Positions 8,649-15,243 of a stretch of DNA of 32,029 nt are shown piece by piece. Each line of letters starts with the position of its first letter. Position 1 is the first letter of the stretch. Both the position numbers and the translations under genes were made by a program. This DNA is from Oscillatoriales cyanobacterium CG2_30_40_61. Lineage in GTDB: Bacteria; Cyanobacteriota; Cyanobacteriia; Cyanobacteriales; Microcoleaceae. The notes under the pieces were generated by a model. The model did no database searches and was not told the origin of the DNA. It was given only the letters and a program-made list of their open reading frames with translations. The stretch lies in NCBI GenBank assembly GCA_001873365.1, contig MNYZ01000115.1:1-32029 (forward strand). The letters run 5' to 3'.

Positions 8649-9629
8649 TTACTGATAACTGATAATTGATTTAACTCCCTCAACAATTTGTTCCGGTTGC
8701 ACAATAGTCAGTCGTTCTAAAGCACCGTTATAAGGTGTAGGAATATCCTGAGACGCCAATCTTAATACAGGTGCATCCAATTCATCAAAAAGACGATCAT
8801 TAATTGAAGCCGTAATTTCTGCCCCCAGTCCCCCGGTTTTCATACATTCTTCCACGATAACCACCCGATGGGTTTTGCGAATCGATGCCCCAATCGTGTC
8901 AAAATCGAGGGGTTTAAGGGAAATCAAATCAATTACTTCTGGATCATAACCCTGTTTGACCAAGTTAGGAACCGCCTGCATGACGTGGTGGCGCATCCGA
9001 GAATAGGTCAGAATTGTCACATCTTTCCCCTGTCTGACTATTTCCGCCTTATCGATGGGGACAATATATTCCTCGTCGGGGATTTCTTCCTTGAGGTTGT
9101 ATAACAGAACGTGCTCAAAAAATAGCACCGGGTTATCATCTCTAATCGCGGCTTTGAGTAATCCCTTAGCATTATAAGGCGTCGAACAGGCGACCATTTT
9201 CAAGCCCGGAACCGACTGAAAATAGGATTCTAAGCGTTGAGAATGTTCCGCCCCCAGTTGACGGCCCACACCTCCAGGGCCACGAATCACCAGAGGCATT
9301 TTAAAATTACCCCCGGAAGTATAGCGTAGCATTCCGCCGTTGTTAGCAATTTGGTTGAAGGCGAGTAACAAAAATCCCATATTCATGCCTTCAATAATGG
9401 GCCGTAACCCAGTCATGGCAGCACCAACGGCCATTCCTGTAAAACTATTTTCGGCGATCGGAGTATCTAAAACCCGCAATTCCCCATATTTTTCATAAAG
9501 ATCTTTTGTAACTTTATAGGAACCGCCATATTGACCCACATCTTCCCCCAACACGAACACTCTGGGGTCACGGGCCATTTCTTCATCGGTTGCTTGTTTG
9601 AGGGCGTTAAAAAGTAGGGTTGGTGCCAT
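8649..9629 (-). CDS. pdhB: Pyruvate dehydrogenase E1 component subunit beta
   Basis: PdhB forms the E1 heterotetramer with PdhA and decarboxylates pyruvate with thiamine diphosphate to feed acetyl-CoA synthesis. I chose the ATG at 9627-9629 ([13 protein letters not shown]), because cyanobacterial PdhB begins this way at about 326 residues; an upstream in-frame start at 9695 would add 22 unrelated residues. Visible motifs are [37 protein letters not shown], and the C-terminal transketolase domain with [17 protein letters not shown]. pdhA is not in the window. The final residues, about SIISYQ, come from an ATCAGTTATCAG repeat, as in secD. Confidence 0.95.
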   Translation of the reverse strand: MAPTLLFNALKQATDEEMARDPRVFVLGEDVGQYGGSYKVTKDLYEKYGELRVLDTPIAENSFTGMAVGAAMTGLRPIIEGMNMGFLLLAFNQIANNGGMLRYTSGGNFKMPLVIRGPGGVGRQLGAEHSQRLESYFQSVPGLKMVACSTPYNAKGLLKAAIRDDNPVLFFEHVLLYNLKEEIPDEEYIVPIDKAEIVRQGKDVTILTYSRMRHHVMQAVPNLVKQGYDPEVIDLISLKPLDFDTIGASIRKTHRVVIVEECMKTGGLGAEITASINDRLFDELDAPVLRLASQDIPTPYNGALERLTIVQPEQIVEGVKSIISYQ

Positions 9630-9798
9630 TGCAATTGTTGATAAGTGATTGTGGATCACAGCTAATCTTACCCGAAAACGAATGCTCAAACCCACCCGGG
9701 TAAACTCTTGTCTTTCTCTGTTGCGGTGTTCCGGTGCGATATAGCGCCACGCATTACAGTTAGGACACTTTTGAGTTATGAAACCCTTTCACTGCTTA

Positions 9799-9938
9799 CT
9801 GTTTCCTGTTTCCTGTTCCCTGTTCCCTGTTCCCTATTCCCTGTTCCCTGTTCCCTGTTCCCTATTCCCTGTTCCCTGTTCCCTGTTCCCTGTTCCCTGT
9901 TCCCTGTTCCCTGTTCCCTGTTCCCTGTTCCCTGTTCC
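9799..9938. repeat. Heptanucleotide tandem repeat, 20 copies
   Basis: Twenty consecutive 7-bp units, mostly CTGTTCC, run without indels. The first two are CTGTTTC, and those at 9834 and 9862 are CTATTCC. This is the type called short tandemly repeated repetitive (STRR) sequence in cyanobacteria. It lies between the pdhB start and the modB stop. The rest of the 331-bp gap (9630-9798) shows no gene and presumably holds the pdhB promoter. Confidence 0.92.
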
Positions 9939-9960
9939 CTAGCGCGATATCAGGAATGAT

Positions 9961-10614
9961 TTAACGATGGGCTGAATTTTTCCGTTCCAACATTCTCACC
10001 CAAAACAATAATATAAAAGCGATCGCCGTCATGATCAATACCATCACATTCGCTAGTCTATAATCTTGCCTCTGCACCGCATCATAGATAGCCAGAGGCA
10101 AAGTTTGAGTCCGTCCGGGGATGCTACCACAGACCATCATCGTCGCCCCAAACTCTCCTAAACCTCGGGCTACACTCAATCCAAAACCTGCCAAAATACC
10201 GCGATAGGCCAGGGGCAGGGTGATGCACCATAGCAACTCTAATCGAGAGCAACCGCAGATCCGGGCTGCATCTTCTATCTCAGAGTCAACCTCAGAGATC
10301 GCCACTCTAGTTGATTCCACCATCAGGGGCATGGCCACAACCGCCGCCGCGATCGCCCCGGCTTGCCAAGTAAATAACAGATCAATTCCTAGCCATTCTT
10401 TGATCGGGCTACCCCGTCCCAAGGTCAACAGTAGGAAATAACCCACCACACTGGGCGGTAAAACCAGGGGCAAATTCAGCAAAGTTGAGAGAAAAATTTG
10501 GCCTGGGAAGTTATTTTTTGCCAGCCACAGGCCCAAACTCAAACCGATAAACAATACGGCAATACTGGCGGCGATCGTAACTTTCAATGACAAAATTAGA
10601 GGGGGCAAGATCAC
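9961..10614 (-). CDS. modB: Molybdate ABC transporter permease ModB
   Basis: This 217-residue inner-membrane permease has about five hydrophobic segments and the ABC permease EAA loop (residues about 115-150: EIEDAARICGCSRLELLWCITLP), plus the ModB-typical ARGLGEFGATMMVCGSIPGRTQTL. It passes molybdate (or tungstate) delivered by ModA. Translation starts at a GTG (10612-10614) that overlaps the modA stop as GTGA, so the two are translationally coupled. No modC ATPase follows; the next DNA is the heptamer tract. Confidence 0.93.
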   Translation of the reverse strand: MILPPLILSLKVTIAASIAVLFIGLSLGLWLAKNNFPGQIFLSTLLNLPLVLPPSVVGYFLLLTLGRGSPIKEWLGIDLLFTWQAGAIAAAVVAMPLMVESTRVAISEVDSEIEDAARICGCSRLELLWCITLPLAYRGILAGFGLSVARGLGEFGATMMVCGSIPGRTQTLPLAIYDAVQRQDYRLANVMVLIMTAIAFILLFWVRMLERKNSAHR

Positions 10615-11423
10615 TTAATAGGCTCCTCTCCCGGCAAAACAAAACCATATTTGCGCATCAGAGGGCGACCCTTTTCACTATTAATAAAACTAGCAAACTG
10701 TTTAGCAGCTTCGGGGTAGGGCGCATTTTTGGGGACGGCTAACATTTGTTCCAGGGGTTTATGTAAATCGCTATTAATTAAAGTCCATCTACCGGGTTTA
10801 TTCACACTAATAGACAAAGCCACAATCGCCACATCCACATTACCCGTTTCTGCATATTGCTGAGTTTGTCGGACATTTTCACCTAAAATTAGTTTGGGCT
10901 CGAGGGTTTCCCAAATCCCTACCGATTGTAAGGCTTCTTTGGCGGCAATTCCATAGGGGGCGTGGTCAGGATTAGCGATCGCAATTCGTTTAACTTCTGG
11001 TTTGAGTAAATCTTGAAGTTGTTTAATTTCCAGGGTTGCTTCCGGTCTTTGCCAGAGTGTAATTCGCCCCACACCATAGAGGGCTTTAGTATTAGAAATA
11101 ATCAGTCCCTTGGCGTCTAAATCTTCTACAAATTGTTTATTAGCCGCGGCAAATAAATCAACCGCCGCCCCCCTATCAATCTGTTGGGCCAATTGCCCAG
11201 TGGAACCCAGATTAAATGTCACCTGATTTCCGGTTTCCTGTTCCCATAACTTACCAATTTCGGGAAAAACATAATTGAGATCGGCAGCAGCAGAAACCGT
11301 GAGATTGATGGGGGGAGGTGGCGAGGAAATAGTTTCTATAGAAGTTTTTTGATTAGCAATACCACAGGCTGATAAAAGTCCTATAAAAAATAAACATAGC
11401 CATAACCATTGATATTTTTTCAT
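10611..11423 (-). CDS. modA: Molybdate-binding lipoprotein ModA
   Basis: This periplasmic solute-binding protein for molybdate/tungstate oxyanions has 270 residues. The N-terminus is a lipoprotein signal with lipobox LLSAC (Cys20). It is followed by a proline/serine spacer and the type-2 binding fold: LTVSAAADLNYVFPEIGKLWEQ, FNLGSTGQLAQQIDRGAAVDLFAAAN, IANPDHAPYGIAAKEAL and NVDVAIVALS. These match ModA signatures for oxyanion contacts. It is the first gene of a modA-modB pair with a 4-bp overlap. No ModE-type operator was recognised upstream. Confidence 0.93.
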   Translation of the reverse strand: MKKYQWLWLCLFFIGLLSACGIANQKTSIETISSPPPPINLTVSAAADLNYVFPEIGKLWEQETGNQVTFNLGSTGQLAQQIDRGAAVDLFAAANKQFVEDLDAKGLIISNTKALYGVGRITLWQRPEATLEIKQLQDLLKPEVKRIAIANPDHAPYGIAAKEALQSVGIWETLEPKLILGENVRQTQQYAETGNVDVAIVALSISVNKPGRWTLINSDLHKPLEQMLAVPKNAPYPEAAKQFASFINSEKGRPLMRKYGFVLPGEEPIK

Positions 11424-11456
11424 AAAATTTATAAAAATTCAATATTCAATAAATAA

Positions 11457-11498
11457 ATGGCTACAATCCCCACTAATTTTAGGAATGGAGCAGTAGTT
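11457..11498 (+). pseudogene. Decayed fragment of the downstream antitoxin gene
   Basis: This stretch is a near copy of 11824-11865 inside the antitoxin gene: GGCTACAATCCCCACT is identical, and the next 25 bases differ at only a few positions. Conceptually it reads ATIPTNFRNGAVV, against ATIPTDFSNGEVD in the gene, then meets a stop. It lies in the 353-bp gap between modA and the antitoxin. The rest of that gap holds two HIP1 sites 32 bp apart (11604-11611, 11636-11643) and no gene. Confidence 0.7.
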
Positions 11499-11734
11499 CA
11501 GTCATGATTCCAGGCAATAGAGATATCACCCTATTCTATCTGATTTAGCATTGAGTAGGTGAGCCATACAATAATAATACTAACCAAAAATACCTTATAA
11601 TAAGCGATCGCACCTCAACCTCCCATCCCCAAAAAGCGATCGCACTACCATCCCCCCTAAAGTTATCAAGTTGAGGGTTTAAGTTTAGAGAATTGGGTAG
11701 AGTTATGATTATTAAATTATTATTTTGGGAAAAA

Positions 11735-11743
11735 TGTTATAAT
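11735..11743 (+). promoter_or_regulatory. Extended -10 promoter of antitoxin gene 1
   Basis: TG-T-TATAAT, a perfect extended -10, lies 34 bases before the ATG at 11777. It supports that start over the upstream in-frame ATG at 11693, which would precede the promoter. The same motif stands before the other genes of this island (12089, 12403, 13495). Confidence 0.6.
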
Positions 11744-11776
11744 GATCTGAAGTTTATTATTCAAAAGGAATGTGCA

Positions 11777-12010
11777 ATGAGAATTATCCAAACAAAAGGA
11801 ATAGTCAATGATGGGATAGTAACGGCTACAATCCCCACTGATTTTAGTAATGGAGAAGTTGATTTAGTAATTGTAGCTGAAAATGAACCTGATGAACTTG
11901 AATTAATGCGTAAACTTGCTAGGGAAAAAGGTTATGATTCTAAAGAAAAAATACTTGATTTAATTAAGCAGGTAAAAAAAGAAATGTTAACAGATAAAGG
12001 ACTAATTTAA
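11777..12010 (+). CDS. Antitoxin-like protein, type II TA, toxin lost
   Basis: This 77-residue protein (MRIIQTKGIVNDGIVTATIP...) has a short beta-rich N-terminal half (about 1-36), which fits a DNA-binding antitoxin, and a charged helical C-terminal half (DELELMRKLAREKGYDSKEK), which would wrap a toxin. AAAGGA at 11764-11769 is a well-placed ribosome site. Three bases after its stop an ATG opens a 23-codon frame reading MIELNRLFLDIN, like the first strand of a PIN (VapC) toxin, then a stop. The family is known to me only as cyanobacterial antitoxin-like proteins, so the TA role is inferred from size, context and the stub. Confidence 0.6.
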   Translation: MRIIQTKGIVNDGIVTATIPTDFSNGEVDLVIVAENEPDELELMRKLAREKGYDSKEKILDLIKQVKKEMLTDKGLI

Positions 12011-12012
12011 TA

Positions 12013-12084
12013 ATGATTGAATTAAATAGACTATTCCTTGATATCAATAAACTATCTTTAAAATCTCATGTCCAAATCCATTAA
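12013..12084 (+). pseudogene. Truncated PIN-domain (VapC-like) toxin stub
   Basis: A 23-residue frame directly after the antitoxin reads MIELNRLFLDINKLSL. NRLFLDxN is the first strand and catalytic Asp of many PIN toxins. Homology ends after about 12 residues and a stop comes at 12082-12084, immediately before the next promoter. The stub is short, so this rests on position and the FLDIN motif. Confidence 0.4.
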
Positions 12085-12088
12085 AATA

Positions 12089-12097
12089 TGCTATAAT
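12089..12097 (+). promoter_or_regulatory. Extended -10 promoter of antitoxin gene 2
   Basis: TG-C-TATAAT starts five bases after the stop of the toxin stub and 39 bases before the ATG at 12128. No clear -35 is seen, as is common for extended -10 promoters. Confidence 0.55.
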
Positions 12098-12127
12098 TTT
12101 AAAAACTAAATTTGACATTGTAAAACC

Positions 12128-12334
12128 ATGAAATTATCAATTGATGACGAAACTACAAAAGAAATGCTGACAGAAATAATGGTAGAAATTATTAAAACCA
12201 GAAAAGATTTATTTTATGATCTTATCCTAGAAGCATTGGAGGAAATTTCTCTAGCTAATGCGATTAAAGAAGGAAGACAAGATGATTTTGTTTCTGAAGA
12301 AAAAATATTTGCTTTATTAGATAGTGAAAATTAA
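12128..12334 (+). CDS. Antitoxin of a RelE/ParE-type module, toxin truncated
   Basis: This 68-residue acidic, mostly helical protein (MKLSIDDETTKEMLTEIMVEII...) resembles small cyanobacterial antitoxins encoded just before RelE/ParE toxins. Its stop overlaps the next start as TAATG, the usual coupling in such modules. The toxin frame is cut after 21 codons, so the protein would now be an orphan antitoxin. It could still repress its own promoter or neutralise a related toxin elsewhere (inference). Confidence 0.65.
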   Translation: MKLSIDDETTKEMLTEIMVEIIKTRKDLFYDLILEALEEISLANAIKEGRQDDFVSEEKIFALLDSEN

Positions 12335-12399
12335 TGAAAATCAAATTTGAATCAAGATTTGAAAAAGATTTAAGAAAAATCAAGGTTATTTTTGAGTAA
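12334..12399 (+). pseudogene. Truncated RelE/ParE-family toxin stub
   Basis: This 21-residue frame, MKIKFESRFEKDLRKIKVIFE, matches the opening of RelE/ParE toxins (first strand, then helix FEKDLRKIK). It starts in a TAATG overlap with the antitoxin. Full members have about 85-95 residues. Here a stop at 12397-12399 abuts the promoter of the next module, so everything after helix 1, including the catalytic strand region, is missing. Confidence 0.7.
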
Positions 12400-12402
12400 A
12401 AA

Positions 12403-12411
12403 TGTTATAAT
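12403..12411 (+). promoter_or_regulatory. Extended -10 promoter of vapBC-like module
   Basis: TG-T-TATAAT begins four bases after the stop of the RelE stub and 46 bases before the ATG at 12449. The surrounding AAAAATGTTATAAT is also present at 11731-11743, so the two promoters share 14 bases. Confidence 0.6.
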
Positions 12412-12448
12412 AGTTCTAATCAGTTAATTTTACAGGAGTAAAACTAAA

Positions 12449-12652
12449 ATGTCTTTATCGCAACAACAATTAGAAGAAAAGGTTATTTCTTTAGAACAAG
12501 AAATGAATCAAGTAAAAAAAATATTATCTATTAACGTTAAAAAATCTGTTCCTTGGTGGGAAGAAATAACGGGGACATTTGCTGATAATTTAGCGTTTGA
12601 GGAAGCGATAGAATTAGGTAATCAATATCGTCAATCAGATAAATCCAATTAA
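12449..12652 (+). CDS. VapB-like antitoxin
   Basis: This 67-residue protein has a heptad-rich coiled coil (about 5-30: QQLEEKVISLEQEMNQVKKIL), then a conserved-looking KKSVPWWEEITGTFADNLAFEEAIELG tail, common in cyanobacterial partners of PIN toxins. It lies 10 bp upstream of the PIN gene. AGGAG (12434-12438) is placed ten bases before the ATG. It should bind and inhibit the toxin and repress the operon; the coiled coil may serve dimerisation. Confidence 0.75.
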   Translation: MSLSQQQLEEKVISLEQEMNQVKKILSINVKKSVPWWEEITGTFADNLAFEEAIELGNQYRQSDKSN

Positions 12653-12662
12653 GTATTAATAT

Positions 12663-13085
12663 ATGTATATTTTAGATACAGATCATCTAACTATTTTACA
12701 AAGAGGTGGACAATTAGCACAGCAATTAAAGTATAAACTTGCTGATCTTGATCCTAACCAAGTATTTACGACAATTATCACTTATGAAGAACAAACAAGA
12801 GGATGGCTAAGTTATATTGCAAAACAATCTTCTATAGATAGTCAAATTATTGCTTATCAAGAATTGGAAAAACACCTTAATAATTATCGCTCTATTCCTG
12901 TCATTGGTTATGATCAAAATTCTGCTCTTAAATTTCAAGAATTAAGAAAAATTTATAAAAAACTTGGTTCAATGGACTTAAAAATAGCTTCAATTTGTAT
13001 CACTCATCAAGCATTGTTATTAACTCGTAACCTGAAAGATTTTGGTCAAATTGAGGAATTAAATACCGAAGATTGGACGATTTAA
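12663..13085 (+). CDS. VapC-like PIN-domain ribonuclease toxin
   Basis: This 140-residue PIN toxin, presumably an RNase of the VapC type, has all the acidic metal-site positions: Asp5 in YILDTDH, Glu42/Glu43 in TYEEQTRG, Asp105 in GSMDLKIAS, and the final TRNLKDF with Asn123 and Asp126. The length is typical. The VapB-like antitoxin lies just upstream, and the pair is the only complete TA module in the island. A long hairpin follows about 110 bp downstream. Confidence 0.88.
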   Translation: MYILDTDHLTILQRGGQLAQQLKYKLADLDPNQVFTTIITYEEQTRGWLSYIAKQSSIDSQIIAYQELEKHLNNYRSIPVIGYDQNSALKFQELRKIYKKLGSMDLKIASICITHQALLLTRNLKDFGQIEELNTEDWTI

Positions 13086-13183
13086 AAACTAAATTAATTA
13101 ATTTGATCAATAATAGCAATTATTCAATCTGACAATATTCCTTGATAGGTTTAATTTTTCATAAAAAATATTCCTAATTTTCA

Positions 13184-13250
13184 GTGATTATTTTTTGAAT
13201 CACAACTATGATCTTCAAAAAATATTGAATTAATCATAGCTGTGATTTTT
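13184..13250 (+). terminator. Long hairpin with alternative pairing, possible terminator
   Basis: The arms 13198-13212 and 13233-13247 pair over 15 positions with one mismatch, with an inner TTCAA/TTGAA stem, and are followed by TTT. The left arm can instead pair with GTGATT at 13184-13189. It lies in the 447-bp gene-free gap after the PIN toxin. The rest of that gap is AT-rich with no gene, apart from direct repeats near 13417 and 13460. Confidence 0.45.
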
Positions 13251-13416
13251 ATTGAAATACTAACTACAACCTTGACAAGTAGCACGATTCACGAAAGATA
13301 AATCTTACTCTTGCTTAGTTGTTTTAACTTCTGTTTTAGCAACCCATAATAATTAACCTCTTTGAAAAAACTTTTTTTATTCTAATCCTAAAACTATAAG
13401 CGATCTATACGAAAAA

Positions 13417-13472
13417 ATCAGATAATGACTGGACTTTTATTACAGAAAATTTACAAAAGATCAGATAATGAC
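13417..13472 (+). repeat. Direct repeat upstream of the STAND gene
   Basis: ATCAGATAATGAC occurs at 13417-13429 and 13460-13472, 43 bp apart (about four helical turns), just before the promoter of the gene at 13533. A partial third copy, AATGACG, follows at about 13477. Such spacing suits a pair of operator sites (inference). Confidence 0.6.
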
Positions 13473-13494
13473 GGAAAATGACGAAGATAAACTA

Positions 13495-13503
13495 TGTTAT
13501 AAT
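13495..13503 (+). promoter_or_regulatory. Extended -10 promoter of the STAND NTPase gene
   Basis: TG-T-TATAAT lies 38 bases before the ATG at 13533. This is the fourth copy of this promoter type in the island. The direct repeats at 13417 and 13460 end 23 bases upstream of it. Confidence 0.55.
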
Positions 13504-13532
13504 TGCCCAATCTATTAGTCTAGCTGAATTAT

Positions 13533-14894
13533 ATGAATGTAACAGAAGTTCTACAATTTGCAGATCAGTTGTTTTTTGAGCAAACAGGTAAACATTTAGA
13601 TGATTCCCAGGAAATAGTCATCAAGGGTGTTTGGGATGGTAAAACATACGAGGCAATAGCTGATGAATCTAATCGTAGCGAGCGTCATGTTAGAGATATA
13701 GGTTATAAATTATGGCAAATTTTATCAGAAAGATTAGGTGAAGATGTCCATAAATCTAATTTTCGTTCAACATTAGAAAGAATGTATATTAAGTCTTCTG
13801 AATTTTTTCAGAATAATTGTAGCATTTTAAATTTTGGTTCACAAACTTTTTCTAATACACCAAAAGATAATCGAGAAAAATCAACTCCCAATAAAACTCA
13901 ATCTGGATCATCCTATTACGATTTAATCCTTGCTCCCACAATACTTCAGTTTTACAATAGAGAACCTGAATTAGAAAAACTCTCTAACTGGATTTTCGAT
14001 CAAAATACTCGTTTAATCTCCGTTTTAGGTTTATCAGGCATAGGTAAAAGCCACTTAGTTAGAAAATTTATTGATTTAAACTCAGATCAGTTTCAAGTAA
14101 TTATTTGGAGAAGTTTAAAATATTCTGAACCCTTAGAATTATTGATTGATGACATACTCAATATTCATGAAAAAGAAATTAAGACTAATACCAATCATAA
14201 ACAAAAACAGTTATTTGAAATTTTCACAGAGCAACGATGCCTGATTATTTTTGATGATCTACAAAATATTTTTATGAGCGGTGCATTTGCCGGACAGTAT
14301 AAACCAGAATATCAAGATTACCAAGACTTTTTTAAGAAAATCATGACAACTGAACACCACAGTCATGTTATTGTAATTAGTCAAGAAAAATGCCAAGACA
14401 TGGAAAGTTTAGATGAAGAATTATATCCGATTAAGTGTTTGGATTTATCAGGATTATCTGATGTCAATATTCTCAAAAATACCGGATTAAAGGATGAGGA
14501 TCGTTGGTCAAATTTAATCAATTTATATGAAGGTAATCCTTTTTATCTTAAAACCATTGCTAACTCAATTAGAAGTGTTTTTAATGGTTATGTCAGTGAT
14601 TTTTTAGCGGAAAATGAATTAATTATTACTAAGGATATACAAACTAATTTACAATTATTATTTAAGGGATTATCACTCATAGAACAAAAAATTGTGATCA
14701 AATTAAGTAATTCTGAACAATTTTTATCCAGAGAAGAATTAAAAACAAGTTTAGACTTGTCTTCAACAGATTTAATTAATAGTTTAGAATCTTTACAAAA
14801 TAGATATTTACTAATGAAAATTACAGAAGACAAAATTATGTTTATATTGTCTCCAGTTTTTAGGGAATATGTAAGAAATTGCTGTAAAGATTGA
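13533..14894 (+). CDS. STAND (NB-ARC-like) NTPase with N-terminal vMAP-type HTH
   Basis: This 453-residue protein opens with an HTH domain (about 3-85: VTEVLQFADQLFF...GKTYEAIADES...GYKLWQILSERLGE) of the type called vMAP N-terminal in cyanobacterial conflict systems. After a low-complexity linker comes a STAND NTPase: YNREPELEKLSNWI (141-154), Walker A GLSGIGKS (166-173), Walker B LIIFDD (237-242), then a winged-helix region ending at the C-terminus. Most relatives continue into WD40 or TPR repeats, which are absent here, so the effector or sensor part may be supplied by a partner or lost. Its HTH is homologous to that of the broken gene at 23013. A signalling, defence-like or programmed-death role is inferred from the family. 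Confidence 0.8.
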   Translation: MNVTEVLQFADQLFFEQTGKHLDDSQEIVIKGVWDGKTYEAIADESNRSERHVRDIGYKLWQILSERLGEDVHKSNFRSTLERMYIKSSEFFQNNCSILNFGSQTFSNTPKDNREKSTPNKTQSGSSYYDLILAPTILQFYNREPELEKLSNWIFDQNTRLISVLGLSGIGKSHLVRKFIDLNSDQFQVIIWRSLKYSEPLELLIDDILNIHEKEIKTNTNHKQKQLFEIFTEQRCLIIFDDLQNIFMSGAFAGQYKPEYQDYQDFFKKIMTTEHHSHVIVISQEKCQDMESLDEELYPIKCLDLSGLSDVNILKNTGLKDEDRWSNLINLYEGNPFYLKTIANSIRSVFNGYVSDFLAENELIITKDIQTNLQLLFKGLSLIEQKIVIKLSNSEQFLSREELKTSLDLSSTDLINSLESLQNRYLLMKITEDKIMFILSPVFREYVRNCCKD

Positions 14895-14901
14895 TAGTAA
14901 T

Positions 14902-15243
14902 TTAAGCAATAGCAAACTCTGTAAATTTACGAGTTTCAGGATCATAAAAAGCTAATACAATATCTGATTTTGGTACACCTTCGGTTAATAATTCATTAGC
15001 AATACCTTCCTCTGTCCAATCTTCCTCAATATAAATTTTCTCATTTTTAATACGAATATGAACATGAGTTGATTTTAGTCGTTTATCCTCTTTCCAATCA
15101 ACTGTTAACCAAAGATAATGATCGTGAGTTTCATCAAAAACTAAACAAGTTTCAGTATTATAATCAGGTGATTTATGAACTAACTGATCATAAGCTGTTA
15201 AAATACTTTTAATTAACTCTCGATATTTTATGATTTTATCCAT
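14902..15243 (-). CDS. xisI: XisI family protein (fdxN element excision controlling factor)
   Basis: This 113-residue protein matches XisI ([15 protein letters not shown]..., [65 protein letters not shown]). XisI was named from control of fdxN-element excision in Anabaena but occurs widely as a pair with XisH, often in cyanobacteria without such elements. The biochemical function is not known to me. The start is ATG at 15241-15243, so it overlaps the xisH end by 16 bp in another frame. It is convergent with the STAND gene, with only 7 bp between stops. Confidence 0.93.
   Translation of the reverse strand: MDKIIKYRELIKSILTAYDQLVHKSPDYNTETCLVFDETHDHYLWLTVDWKEDKRLKSTHVHIRIKNEKIYIEEDWTEEGIANELLTEGVPKSDIVLAFYDPETRKFTEFAIA

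Noticed and set aside
9630-9695. N-terminal extension of PdhB
   Set aside because: Family members begin at MAxTLLFNAL; the added residues have no counterpart.
9708-9959. Plus-strand frame made of repeated Phe-Pro-Val/Cys-Ser-Leu units
   Set aside because: It is only the translation of the heptamer tract; a 7-bp period stays open in some frames by itself.
11693-11776. Longer start for the first antitoxin
   Set aside because: The TGTTATAAT promoter lies inside this extension and a good ribosome site precedes the ATG at 11777.
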